A DNA stretch of 64,000 bases, from NCBI GenBank assembly GCA_947568835.1, contig OX387603.1, forward strand, positions 3,821,701-3,885,700, written 5' to 3'. This document shows, in pieces, positions 46,217 to 57,289 of the stretch (position 1 is the stretch's first letter; every line of letters begins with the position of its first letter). This stretch comes from Protonemura montana (taxonomy: Eukaryota; Arthropoda; Insecta; Plecoptera; Nemouridae). The notes under the pieces were generated by a model. It saw only the letters and a list, made by a program, of their open reading frames with translations, was not told the origin of the DNA and searched no databases. The translations under genes were made by a program, and so were the position numbers.

Positions 46217-49200
46217 TTACATGACGGCAGAGCGCTTGTCTCGAACCTTGGAACGCGATATTGTGCGCGCCTTGAAGGAGGCTGCGTTCAGGAGATGCTA
46301 GAACCAAATAACACATTGTCAGAAAAATGCATCAATCTCAGCCAGTTGATCTCAAATAACCTAGATAGAGCATAGGATCCAGCCAGCTGATCTCTAATAA
46401 CCTGGATAGAGCATAGGATCCAGTCAGCTGATCTCAAATAACCTGAATAGAGCATAGGATCCAGCCAGCTGATTTCAAATAACCTGGATAGAGAGTAGGA
46501 TCCAGCCAGCTGATCTCAAATAACCTGGATAGAGCATAGGATCCAGTCAGCAAATTTCAAATAACCTGGATCGGACATAGGATTTGGCTACAGGATCCAA
46601 CAGAATACATGCTTGAGAATAGAACTCACTCGTTCCAGCTTGGTTTGCTTGTGAGCCGCCAGTGTAAGTGGTGAAACACGTTCTCCCAGCTCGAACACGT
46701 CCCGCAGAAGATCGTTCTCACCCAGGTGCAGGTTCATACCCGAACCAAGAACTGTGCAGAACGCGTCGTAGTGCTTGCGACGACAGAATGAGTCCAGGGC
46801 GAGCAGTTCCTGGCCGAACCGTACTTGGACCTCAGCGGTGGTGTCCTCCTAGAGAGGTGATCAAACACAGCATGGTTTTGTGGGACTTCAGTAGCTTGAG
46901 CTGGGACTGTAGGTACAGTTTAACAACTAACGTTTCTGGGGGCAAACGAAAAGCTATTTTGCAAAATGTGAAATAATTCCAACATGTTCTCTTCAATTTG
47001 AAACAAAGGTAGCTTATGGCATATACGCTTGGAAATAATTGTCAAGAGGTTGAATCGTCCGACAGCCTCGATGTATTCTTGGCTACAATTCCTAGACTAT
47101 GCAGATAGCATTGGAATGCACGCACCTCCACGAAGTGCAAAATGTCTCGGAAAGACGAACGCTGCGCCTTGCGGTCCTTCTTTGCTCGGTACTTGTGCGA
47201 GTCGGTGGCCAGCGCTCGGAGCTTGTCAGCAAGGTCGGGCAAGCGTCCGTCCTGCCGGAAAACAAGATTATAAGACCTTGTGTCGGGAGCAGATGTATCA
47301 CATAGCGGACAGAACATTGACGTAGCAACTGGTAACTTAGGACCACACAAATGCTAATTACAGTGCTAGAAATCTAGGAAAGCAAACTCTGAAAGTCACC
47401 TGGAAGTCACGGTCGTGTTCGCGTCCCAATTCGTATACAATAGCGATTGCCTCCCCTGCAGCCATGCGAACGTCGAGATGGGCGGAGTCCAGCATCCCAA
47501 CCAGCCGGTCCAGGCGGCTGCAATGGTCAAACAGTCAAACTTTGGATGGTTGCTGGTTTCAGCTCCGTAGTGGTATCACCAGAAAAACCAAAAACTCTGC
47601 GGTTAAACTTTTATTCTGACCACAATCATGAATGTTGCACTCGAGTATCATTAGCTTGGGAATGTGAATGAGTAATGTTGTGAATGACGTAAACCACTCA
47701 CGGCGCGAACTCGTTGGAGTCTTGTCCCATGAGCATGTAGATGTCGCCGGGGGACATGAGCGTAGCTAGCAGGCTCCAGGCAGAGAGCGCAGAGCTGTGA
47801 AGCACAGCCTGGTCCACTGTCACGGCTGCAATCTCTCCGTTACCCTGCAGAACACGACACTCGGTTAGCCCACAGCATGATCAGACCCCAAAAATAAAGT
47901 GGTCGCTCTAGACAGGGTAACATCACGCCCAGGCAGACTCACCTTAAGATAGCTGCCGCGGAAGATTGCCTCGAAGCCTTGCATCAAAGCCACCACATCG
48001 GCCAGTTCTCCTCCCGAGAGAAAGCTGCACAATCCTAGCGCCCAGCAGCACTGCAATCAAATCAAAACAAGACATTAGCCACGGGAAGTCCTGACCTTCC
48101 TTAACATGGCACACAAGTCCCTGGCTCCCATTGAAGATGCCAACCTAGCTGTACACATCCATGCTTGCACCATGCCCTATACCTTGGCACACATGTCCCT
48201 GGCTCCCATTGAAGATACCAACCTAGCTGTACACATCCATGCTTGTACCCTGCCCTATACATTGGCACACATGTCCCTGGCTCCCATTGAAGATGCCAAC
48301 CCAGCTGTACACATCCATGCTTGCACCATGCCCTATACCTTGGCACACATGTCCCTGGCTCCCATTGAAGATACCAACCTAGCTGTACACATCCATGCTT
48401 GTACCCTGCCCTATACCTTGGCACACGTGTCCCTGGCTCCCATTGAAGATGCGAACCTAGCTGTACACATCCATGCTTGCACCATACCCTATACCTTGGC
48501 ACACATGTCCCTGGCTCCCATTGAAGATGCCAACCCAGCTGTACACATCCATGCTTGCACCATGCCCTATACCTTGGCACACATGTCCCTGGCTCCCATT
48601 GAAGATACCAACCTAGCTGTACACATCCATGCTTGCACCATGCCCTATACCTTGGCACACATGTCCCTGGCTCCCATTGAAGATGCCAACCTAGCTGTAT
48701 ACATCCATGCTTGGACCATGCCCTGTACCTTGGCCCTGGCCAGTGGAGCAGCAGCATTGTCGTGAGCGACGGCAGTGAGGACGGGTGCAAGGTCGCGGTA
48801 GACCTCCTCCGCAGACTCCGAGGCTCCGAGCTGAACGCACGCCAGTGTGGCCAGCTGCGCGGCAGCAGCTTGCTCTGCACCGCGGCCTTTCTTCAGGCAA
48901 CGCTCAATGTTGTCTGCTATCGTAGCACGCCTGGAACACAAGTGACACGTTGAAAAGAATGATGTGGCCAGTCAGATATGCAAATGAAGCCGGCCTTACA
49001 TTCCACCCGACAATCCCACAGCTTATGCCTCGTTTAGTGTCAGCCATGTTTAGTGTCAGCATTTAGACCAATTGAATTGAAGGTAAGAGAAAGATCGGCG
49101 AAAATACTCAACGAACATATTTTATTATTATAAACACTGCTACCGTCTTAAAAATAGATGCCCAAATGGGAACTCGAACCCCGATCTCTACCTATCAAGG

Positions 49201-52200
49201 GTGTTGCTCTAGCCAATTGAGCATGCTTCGATACATGCTTTTTTAAAAAATTTTAGTGTATTTGATCGGAATGACGGATATCCAAGGAGTAGAACTATGA
49301 GGCTGTGAATACTTACAGTCACTCTGATTCTAGTGACGCTATACCACGTCACAACCTGTCAATCTCCAGTTAACTCCAATTTGACGTTGGATGCGTTTTA
49401 ATTTATGTGAAATCTTATTTAATATTATTAAATTTTATCTTTTGATTTTAAATTTTATAATATTATTGAATCTTATCATTTGTATATTTATTTCATTGGA
49501 TTGCAATTATATTTATTAACTTAATTTAACACTTGACTACATTTTCTAGCATTATGAATGTTCAATGCAATTATAATTCATATTTTACACTGGTGTCCTT
49601 ACATATATACGAGGCAACGGAATATAAACTATTATTTTATCAAAATACTTTGCCCCCATTTAAAACGCAAGACCATTAGGACACACATGTATTACCCTTC
49701 TGGCCCTTTTGAGCTTTTATCTTTTTCTGTTGGATCTAAAGGTTTGTCAGAGTGAATTCTATTCATGGTATCCCAACCTCACTTCAACAAATTGACAAAT
49801 GGGTCATTCCATGTGTAATCACTCACCTCAAACTTTGACCGACCCAGATTTTGATGAAAATTGGTATACTTGTTAAGTTTGTTGACTTAGGGGCTATTTT
49901 TTAATTTTTTTTTTTTTGGTCCAACCGTTCGGATATTACAAGGGGGGGAAGTTGGGGTCATTTTGCCCCCCGCGCGTGTAGTGACCACCCTTTCTACGCA
50001 ATATCTAGGGTTCTATGGGAGCTACAGAGCTGGGAAAAAAATCATCTGAAAGGTAATTTCATACCCTACCTGAATATGGAAACAAAAATGACGATATGTT
50101 AATACGAATTTAATTGTGATTTTACACATCTGCATTTTCCAAAATGACCATATCGCTGATGAGTCATTTTTGATTTGCCTGATTTTTTTTCTATATGTAC
50201 AGAACATACATATGATCATGTGTTCCAAAAATCAAGATGGGTGTTCTACTACTTTCCAAGAAAAAAAAATGTTTTCTGCAAATTCATTCATAATATAAAT
50301 TAATATGAACTGAATTTAAGACAACATTCAAGAAAATGATCATTACTTACAATCATAGCTACTATGAAGTACAAATTTGCATATCTTAAGAGAGATGTAG
50401 TTTACCTTATTGAGGTACATATTTTATAAGCCCTGCTGTTGCCCTGTTGGTGTCTGTAGCCGACAAAAAGTATGTTCGACCAGTTGCCGTGTTGGGGTCG
50501 GCCAGTGTTAAAACATCAGCAAAAGCTACAATTAGTTTGTCTTGTACACTGGGATAAAAATATGATGGAGCTGGTCCATGAGGGTGTAGAAAGTTGACTT
50601 GAAGTTCAAGAGACTGTGATGATTTTTCAAGAACACACGCTAGCCACCAGTCTTCGTTGTATGCTACAGTGATGAAACTGCCCACGTCTTTGAACTCAAA
50701 CTCGGGTATTTCTGCTGCTGTTGCTTCCTCCTCTTCTTCTTCTTCTTCTTCTTCTCCTTCTTCATTTTTCTCAACAATCTTCACAATGTTGATTTCTTCA
50801 GAAAGAGAAAAGTGTTTCACATTTAAGGAAGTTAGCGATTTTGGGTAGAACGCATGAAAGCTTCTTGTGCCTACGATAGTTTTTAATTCTTTGAATCGTT
50901 CTTTAAGTTTGATGCCATTTGCTGTAATCTCTTCATTGGCTACAAACACAAAATTTACAGTCCACACATTTTCTGTTGCCCACCGGTAAAAGTCTATCGG
51001 CGTCATTATTTGGTCGGCATATGGTTTCTGTAAACTTGCCCGTGCTGCATTTCGTTTTACAGTCCCACCAACTCCATCGCATGGTCCTTTACCGTGGGAT
51101 GTGGCAAAAAAATGCCACTCAGCAGTTAGTTCGAAGTCAACTTCATGATGGCACAAGTTGGAAAAATTCTTCTTATTCTTATATTGGGCTGCCGCTCCAT
51201 CAGAAAAGTAAATTAAATGGGATACATCCGAAATGTTTTGTTTCAGGTGTCTTATCAGGTGCTTTTGGAAAGTGTGCACAGTAACGGTGTCATGAGTTAG
51301 CGAGTCAGAAATGACAACGTAACTTAAATGTTGTATGTCTCGATCTTCAGGCTTAAAGTAACACACAAATGGGTGAAGGGTGCATTGGCTGTTATTCCAA
51401 TGGTAACCTTGTGCAGCATCCTGGAGCACAAAAGAATAATTCTCAGCGAAGTCGCCCACTACTAAAACTTCCCCTGGTTTAAGGTTGGCTTTCTTCTCCT
51501 GCATGAATGCCGCTTGCTGCCGTGCAATAAAATCATGATTTCTTAATAAAATGCATTTTTCAATAAAACAGTCAACAAACTCATCTGTAGGTTTCGTAAT
51601 TGTCTCTAGGGTACATCTGTCTGTTGACAGCCACTGTTTATAAGTCACAGAGTCTATGAAATTTTCACTGAATGAGATTTCTAGCCATTCACGAAGTTCA
51701 TCGGTTCCCGGACAATTGCCACACTTTCCTACAAAGCAGTTGAGAAGCGGGGGGTTGCACATGAGGCTGGCAAGGCAGTGTTGGTATGATTTGATGGTAC
51801 CGTCTGAAAGCAAAGGCAGCTTTGCTCCCAAAGCCATCAACTTAACGTTTTGGTGTATCGTACAGACACAGACAGAATGTGTCCCAGCTGCTCCTGCCAG
51901 AACACAATGTTTGGGTCTGAGCTCTGCAAACTTCGAGAATCCAACCTTGATGTCAGGATATTTATCTTTGAAGCTGCGATACACTTCACTTAAGTTGCTT
52001 AACACTAGTCTCTTCTGGCGGTGAACTCGATTGTCACCCACTTTAACCGAGACAAAATCTTTTTTACCCGGCATGACACGGCTTACATCATCATTTTCAT
52101 AAAACTCTTCAATCAGTTGAATGCAATCAGGGGAAAGAGTTTTTCCTGCTTTTTGATTTGCAGATGGCAGTATCCCTTGGGCCTTTACTAGTTGTTTGGT

Positions 52201-55200
52201 TTTACGTACCAAATGGTTAGATGCATTGAACTCTTGCATTATTCTCTTAATGCTCCAACTTTTTGGAAGCACAGATAAAATTGTTATTTTCTCGCTTCTG
52301 GTACTCGTCTTAAACTTTTCTTTCAGTTGTGCTATTATCTCTGACCCATCACGGATGCTGTCCTTGCACTCCTCTGAAGATGTCAAATCTTCTTTGCTGA
52401 TTTCTTCATTACTGGGAGATACTAGTTCCAATCTCTTCTTTACACCTTGTGTTATTTCGCTGAACTTTCTTTTCGAATAAAACATAGATTTACCCTTTAG
52501 TTTGGTGGTATTAATAGGTGACACACCAAATGCAGCTAAAGACTGATTCACGGCATCTGCTTCACAGGGTATGTCCACGAAAGGTAGGTCAAGTTCAGTG
52601 GATTTAGTTGGCGTTAGAACAGAAACGGTTGTTAGTTCCTTCAGCCTGAGCGAGAGCAGCTTACGGCAAGTTGAGCATAATTTCTTTCCAGGGATGAGGT
52701 CGGCAATCTCCAAGTATTTCGTCCTGGATGCTGCATTAATTTCTCTTAACCCATTAACTTTCACTATTCCACAGTGAGCCTGAAACGGATCGCAGCATAA
52801 CTTGTGGTGACAGCTATACAGACGAAGGAATTTCTTTTCATGTAAATGACACACGGTCTTCACATTATCACACTTAGTACGCAGAGCTAATGATAACTGC
52901 TGGTCACTATTGAAACTTTCAATGCTTTTAATCGCTAGATCTTCGATGGGTCCACATTCTTCTTCAAAGAACAGTCCAATTGAGCACATTATGAATCTCT
53001 AAATAAAAGGTGCTTGAGAGCAAATTAGCTTCTATCCTCATCAACATGAGGCCAGAGACTGATTGCTTTAGTCCAGACAAGAAATTACCAAACTTTTTAC
53101 TTGTAACCTGTTACAACTTGATCCATGATTCAGGAGCATGACAAACAATCTATAGTTGTATTCTAGGGAATACCATTTTAAGATTCTTGTAGATGCAAGT
53201 CCAGACAAGAAATGAACAAACTTTTGACTTCTATGAACTGTTTCAACTTGATCCATGATTTACAGGAATATGGCAAACAATCGATTTGTATTGTAGAGAA
53301 TAACATTTCAAGAACATGCAACTGTGCAAACAAAAATCAACTTTAATATAAAATATATGCCAGTGCTCTGATCACAATAATTGTGATCAAAATGCTGTTC
53401 TACTGGCAAAAAGGCACTTTTTTATAGAAAAAATTTTTTTTCTTGGAAAGTGGTAAAACACCCATCTTGATTTTTGGAACACATGATCATATGTATGTTC
53501 TGTATATATAGAAAAAAAATCAGGCAAATCAAAAATGACTCATCAGCGATATGGTCATTTTGGAAAATGCAGATGTGTAAAATCACAATTAAATTCGTAT
53601 TAACATATCGTCATTTTTGTTTCCATATTCAGGTAGGGTATGAAATTACCTTTCAGATGATTTTTTTCCCAGCTCTGTAGCTCCCATAGAACCCTAGATA
53701 TTGCGTAGAAAGGGTGGTCACTACACGCGCGGGGGGCAAAATGACCCCAACTTCCCCCCCTTGTAATATCCGAACGGTTGGACCAAAAAAAAAAAAAAAA
53801 AAAAATAGCCCCTAAGTCAACAAACTTAACAAGTATACCAATTTTCATCAAAATCTGGGTCGGTCAAAGTGAAATTTAATTAAAAGTGAGTGATTACACA
53901 TGGAATGACCCAAATGCAGATAAACTTCTTTGCTCCTTAAAACCAACTCAAATAAATTACAGCATTAAATTTTTGTCGAAAAATATCATAAATCATATTC
54001 ATTCATAACAATATCTACTCCAACTATAAATTTGCTCGACGGCTGACAACACTGACATGGCTGACACTTAACGAGGCATTACAAACCATGGCGTCTTGGG
54101 CAACAAACGAAAAAAGCGTGCCTCGAAATTTCTTGTTCCTTTCGATTCATATTTCTTGCTAGCACTCGAGGTTTTCTTTACTATTCTAACTGTCTCTACA
54201 ACCCACCTGTCGAACACAAAGTCGGGTACGTAGCGCTGAGTGAACGCCTTGGCAACTGCCTCCAGCGCAGTCGTACGACCTTGAGCGCTCTTCTGGTTCA
54301 TGTTGTCCACAGCATCACGCAGACGTTCTTCAAACACTTCATCCTGAGCCTGCAACGAAGCAAGAGCAACAGAGTTGATGATTGATTGATTATTGGGGTT
54401 TAACTACACACAGGTTTACACGGGTATTATTGGGGTTAATGGTGCCAGTGAATGAATAGATGATGATGATGAACCTAACATAGCCTAGAAGGGAGGAGGG
54501 GAAATCCGGTGCCAGCACATGGCCTACTCCTGTCGATGAGCACCAAGGTGACCATCAGCTTAACGTCCCTTCCGAAGGACGGTACAACTCAAACAGCAGG
54601 ATATCTCCACAAATCCATGCTGTCGAGAGGTTGATAAGCAAGGCGAGTGAAGTTGCTGTACTAACTTTCACCCCTCCAACCTCTCTCCCGAACAGAACTG
54701 GTCATGTGTTTGAGTTGATGATTGATTTGTGGGGTTTGAAATGTGGAATTTGACATGGTTTACAGGTCTTAAGTCAATAAAAGTAAGGGTCTATAATAAT
54801 AATAATAATTATTATTATTATTATAATAATAGCGAGATCCTTGAGCTTCCACCCAAATAGAAGTCAAGTCAATGGATCTTTTCATAACAAGCATCGTCTT
54901 GCTGAAACAAAGCAGTTGCAGGTTTCTGGATCTCGTTCACTCGTCAACGATCCATTTGTAGTTTTCTTCACACTAACCTCGAACATCGATTGCTCAACAA
55001 GACTCAGTTTGACGATTTTTAAGATAAATAAAATGTAATAGAAGGACATTTAACCAACCATGATATTCTGTGATGATATCGTAGACTGTATTTTATATAT
55101 AAAATTGCAAAACATTATAAGAATAAACAGATAATAAAAAATTGTTTTGTTTGAAAAATATGTGAACATACTTATAACGAAAAATGTCATGTTGGGGCAT

Positions 55201-56759
55201 CTTTACCAAAACAAGCGTGGGTATTTTTAATAAAACTGCATTAAGTGGATGTTGAGTATTGTGCAATCTGATTGTTGCACCACTTGCTAGAGTTTATAAT
55301 GACTGCAATACCAGGAAGTTAAAACACTCCTAGAGCATTGAACCAGGCACAAATCAATGGTTATCTATAGAAGTTAAGTTATTATCTTTGAGGGGTAAAA
55401 TTAGTCATGCCTTATTTTGATCAGGTGAGTTTTGTCTTTTAGGTTTTATAATGGCCTTGAGTGTGATTCCAGTTCCCAATATATATTCAAGTATTTTCGA
55501 CAAAAGGAATGGCCACCATTTAAGGTGGCTTGGTGAGGGATTTTGAGAATCCAGAAAGAATCTGCTATATGGCATCACATAATGAAACACAAAATCTATC
55601 AATTTCATGGAACTTTTGCAGTTTGAAGCCATGTTTGTATCTACGTGCTGATGGCAAAGAAACGACTGATTTGCATCACAGATCGATGACTTCTTGTGGC
55701 TTACCTGATCATCAGCCTCGTCTCCTTCCTCCGGGGTCTGCACCGACTCCGACATGGCACTCACAATGCTGGCATTGTCGTTGACCGAGTCCTCGTCCGA
55801 AGTTATCACTACTCCCAGCAAGGCATCCACTCTACCCGGCTTTCCTCCCGGCCCTAGCAAGGAAATAAGAACAACGATCAGGGAATTGCAGCTCATGACA
55901 CTCAGCTGCCTAGCACTTCTCCATTGCTTGGAGATGATTGGATGACCATTAACAAAGGTAGGTACTTAGCGATGGGACTGAAGGGTAGAGCGTTGACACT
56001 TGTACGCTCCTGTTTTGAGGCAACATTACCCATTACCAACACTTACTACATGGACCGTTAATTCACTGTACTGACACATTGCCGTGAAAATTTCATAAAA
56101 ATAGGAATGAGAGGTATTAACGTTCTATCATTCAGTGAATGGCACGATTGTAGGATTTCCTGTTAGAAATATTTTTACTATAAATACTTCAACGTATTAT
56201 AACTTAATATATTACCATAATATGTCTGAGAGATGAACCAGTCATGAGTTAGTCATGCAACAAAATATCTGGTGTTGCACCAAATGTGACAATTTAAATA
56301 CTTGTAAGACGATATTTGAAATATGACAGCTGGTTACACTCTACACCTACCAATGGCTCTAAACCACTTCGCCAATCCAAATATCATGTAATTCTGCCAG
56401 CAAGTCGTGAGAACAATTTAGAAAGAGAGTGAAAGTTTGGCGAAAGTGTAACTGCAGAAAATTGGCATGGGCACATTTTGCCAGTCAGTTGTGAGCAAGT
56501 GAATGAGAAGCACTGATCCAGAGCAATGAAACGATTGTAATTTTTACAATTTTCGTTTTTGTATATGGTTTACGATGTGTCCATATGTTCAGTGCTAAAT
56601 CGCTGTGATAATTTTAGCATACGTAGCCATAATATAGGGCATGATATGCTGTGACCGTGATAGTTAGAAGGTAATATAGGCCTAGGCCATAGCACGACCT
56701 CAAAGCATGGTTAGCAAAAAAGCCCACATACCTTTGATTTTCTTTTTTCCTTTAGGCAT
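46217..56759 (-). CDS. IFRD1: IFRD1/2 ortholog (interferon-related developmental regulator)
   Basis: IFRD proteins are helical-repeat nuclear co-regulators that interact with histone-deacetylase complexes in differentiation; IFRD2 also binds inactive ribosomes. One invertebrate gene corresponds to both. Ten exons: 56759-56732, 55853-55705, 54349-54207, 48930-48729, 48050-47943, 47844-47702, 47517-47400, 47251-47126, 46848-46630 and 46297-46217 (TAA). Phases close to 438 residues, against about 451 for human IFRD1. Landmarks: N-terminal MPKGKKKIKG; an acidic segment with ITSDEDSVNDNASIVSAMSE; DNIERCLKKGRGAEQAAAA; FEAIFRGSYLK; AHLDVRMAAGEAIAIVYELG; LRALATDSHKYRAKKDRKAQ; YDAFCTVLGSGMNLHLGEND; LERHLLNAASFKARTISRSK; ending VRDKRSAVM. 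Intron 3 (5.3 kb) carries an intact DNA transposon. Intron 4 begins with a 78-bp minisatellite; intron 9 holds the 41-bp minisatellite. A YY1-type motif lies 183 bp upstream. Confidence 0.96.
46328..46585 (+). repeat. 41-bp minisatellite in IFRD1 intron 9
   Basis: About six units of the same 41-mer as at 1156 and 40412, in the same plus-strand orientation, without the 3' flank. It lies about 45 bp from the donor of IFRD1 exon 9, but antisense to that gene. Confidence 0.85.
48105..48728. repeat. 78-bp minisatellite, exactly eight units, starting at the IFRD1 exon 4 donor
   Basis: Unit boundaries fall at 48105, 48183, 48261, 48339, 48417, 48495, 48573 and 48651. Each unit has CTTGGCACACATGTCCCTGG, CTCCCATTGAAGATGCCAAC and CATCCATGCTTGCACCATGC. 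The array abuts exon 4 of IFRD1 (ends 48729). The period is 26 codons, so frames of 219 and 259 residues stay open on the two strands. On the minus strand nearly every unit contains GTGCCAAG followed by GTATAGGG, a copy of the exon 4 donor context GGCCAAG/GTACAGGG. The unit boundary at 48261 has a mutated site. Confidence 0.92.
49118..49400 (-). mobile_element. tRNA-derived SINE with body module in IFRD1 intron 3
   Basis: The tRNA-like part is 49140-49230, with GAACTCGAACCCCGATCTCT as the reverse B box and GCTCTAGCCAATTGAGC as the reverse A box. The body module follows at 49270-49400 (AACTATGAGGCTGTGAATAC, CTGATTCTAGTGACGCTATA). Both parts have the order seen in the plus-strand copy at 58180, only reversed, so this is probably one element. 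Confidence 0.75.
49801..50280 (+). repeat. Left terminal inverted repeat of the transposon
   Basis: The arm runs from GGGTCATTCCATGTGTAATC through GGGGGGGAAGTTGGGGTCAT and TAGTGACCACCCTTTCTACG to about TTTCCAAGAAAAAAAAATG. All of this recurs in reverse complement at 53425-53911. Confidence 0.88.
50407..52989 (-). CDS. Intact 860-residue transposase-like protein
   Basis: A single exon with a true ATG at 52989 and stop at 50409-50407. The N-terminal third is Cys/His-rich: C40, C47, H48, H50, C60, H61, H62, C65, C66, H72, C73 and later LCSTCRKLL, probably a zinc-binding DNA-recognition module. A Ser/Lys-rich linker follows. The C-terminal half has candidate RNase H-fold catalytic residues: D513 in VVGDFAENYS, D597 in IYFSDGAAAQYKNKKNF, and E624 (AEWHFFATSHGKG) or D638 (CDGVGGTVKR). 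An acidic run EEGEEEEEEEEEEA comes near residue 745, then a small C-terminal domain. Multi-copy uncharacterised proteins with the GAAAQYKNKKNFSNLCHHE and SHGKGPCDGVGGTVKR patterns are known to me from other invertebrates. The absence of stops or frameshifts over 2.58 kb suggests recent activity. The superfamily (Sola or other) is an inference. Confidence 0.85.
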   Translation of the reverse strand: MCSIGLFFEEECGPIEDLAIKSIESFNSDQQLSLALRTKCDNVKTVCHLHEKKFLRLYSCHHKLCCDPFQAHCGIVKVNGLREINAASRTKYLEIADLIPGKKLCSTCRKLLSLRLKELTTVSVLTPTKSTELDLPFVDIPCEADAVNQSLAAFGVSPINTTKLKGKSMFYSKRKFSEITQGVKKRLELVSPSNEEISKEDLTSSEECKDSIRDGSEIIAQLKEKFKTSTRSEKITILSVLPKSWSIKRIMQEFNASNHLVRKTKQLVKAQGILPSANQKAGKTLSPDCIQLIEEFYENDDVSRVMPGKKDFVSVKVGDNRVHRQKRLVLSNLSEVYRSFKDKYPDIKVGFSKFAELRPKHCVLAGAAGTHSVCVCTIHQNVKLMALGAKLPLLSDGTIKSYQHCLASLMCNPPLLNCFVGKCGNCPGTDELREWLEISFSENFIDSVTYKQWLSTDRCTLETITKPTDEFVDCFIEKCILLRNHDFIARQQAAFMQEKKANLKPGEVLVVGDFAENYSFVLQDAAQGYHWNNSQCTLHPFVCYFKPEDRDIQHLSYVVISDSLTHDTVTVHTFQKHLIRHLKQNISDVSHLIYFSDGAAAQYKNKKNFSNLCHHEVDFELTAEWHFFATSHGKGPCDGVGGTVKRNAARASLQKPYADQIMTPIDFYRWATENVWTVNFVFVANEEITANGIKLKERFKELKTIVGTRSFHAFYPKSLTSLNVKHFSLSEEINIVKIVEKNEEGEEEEEEEEEEATAAEIPEFEFKDVGSFITVAYNEDWWLACVLEKSSQSLELQVNFLHPHGPAPSYFYPSVQDKLIVAFADVLTLADPNTATGRTYFLSATDTNRATAGLIKYVPQ
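53425..53911 (-). repeat. Right terminal inverted repeat of the transposon
   Basis: Reverse complement of 49801-50280, ending GTGATTACACATGGAATGACCC in broken form at 53911. It carries a poly-A stretch of about 20 at 53785-53805 where the left arm has about 12 T. Confidence 0.88.
54375..54718 (-). mobile_element. 5S-derived SINE body, headless copy in IFRD1 intron 2
   Basis: The minus strand carries CAGTTCTGTTCGGGAGAGAG, CTCGACAGCATGGATTTGTG, CTTCGGAAGGGACGTTAAG and a TCATCATCATCATC tail, matching the body at 9690-10000. The 5S head is missing. Confidence 0.75.
54797..54832. repeat. Palindromic (AAT)n(ATT)n microsatellite
   Basis: AATAATAATAATAATTATTA followed by TTATTATTATAATAAT forms a perfect small cruciform-capable stretch in IFRD1 intron 2. 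Confidence 0.8.
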
Positions 56760-56941
56760 TTTTCTTAAAATAAACAAAAATTTCACTAAATAATCACTCG
56801 CAATCAAGATGGTATACAACTGTGTTCACAATTGAAGTGTCGTATAGTCTTTTTCGTGAACAAATTTACTGATTTCGCGCTAGACGTTATCGACATCATG
56901 AGGATTTAGAACAGTCAAGGACGATTTTATAGGCGATTGTG

Positions 56942-56952
56942 CAAAATGGCGG
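56942..56952 (-). promoter_or_regulatory. YY1/Pho-type motif upstream of IFRD1
   Basis: CCGCCATTTTG on the IFRD1 sense (minus) strand, 183 bp upstream of the IFRD1 ATG at 56759. It is a perfect match to CCGCCATNTTG. Confidence 0.55.
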
Positions 56953-57289
56953 GCAAGTTGTTCGGGAAGTTACGGACACGTTCGGCTGGGAAAAATATTT
57001 CAAAAGTTGCGAAATGTTGCAAAACATGTGCAAGTTGTAGTTGTTACTGGACTTCGATAATTTCTATTACGGCTAATCCAAAGGCTAATCGAAGGTAACA
57101 CGTGGTGTACTTAGTCATCATCTGTCGGAAATAATGAGGAATGGATTATCTTTGGTTGCACAAGTTGCCAAGTTCAAGTTGAAATACATTGAAAATATTT
57201 GTATCTATCGAAAGCATCATTTTATTTCTTATACATACCTTTATTTTTTAAACATATTATTAATTTGTAGCACGAAACCGTAGGTGGAG

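Larger units (their letters stand above)
49801..53911 (-). mobile_element. Complete 4.1 kb DNA transposon with long terminal inverted repeats
   Basis: The element is 4111 bp. It begins GGGTCATTCCATGTGTAATC and ends with the exact reverse complement. The terminal inverted repeats are about 480 bp each, near-identical apart from a small indel close to the tip (the right arm has about 16 extra bases). It is flanked by AAAT at 49797-49800 and 53912-53915, a likely 4-bp target-site duplication. It encodes one intact long frame. A 4-bp duplication and a DDE-like protein would fit Sola-type elements, but I cannot confirm the superfamily. It lies in IFRD1 intron 3 with its gene on the same strand as the host. 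Confidence 0.9.

Noticed and set aside
48101-48880. Long open frames of 259 residues (-) and 219 residues (+) with 26-residue repeats
   Set aside because: They exist only because the 78-bp minisatellite period is divisible by three, and they are in a different frame from IFRD1 exon 4, which the minus-strand frame overlaps.
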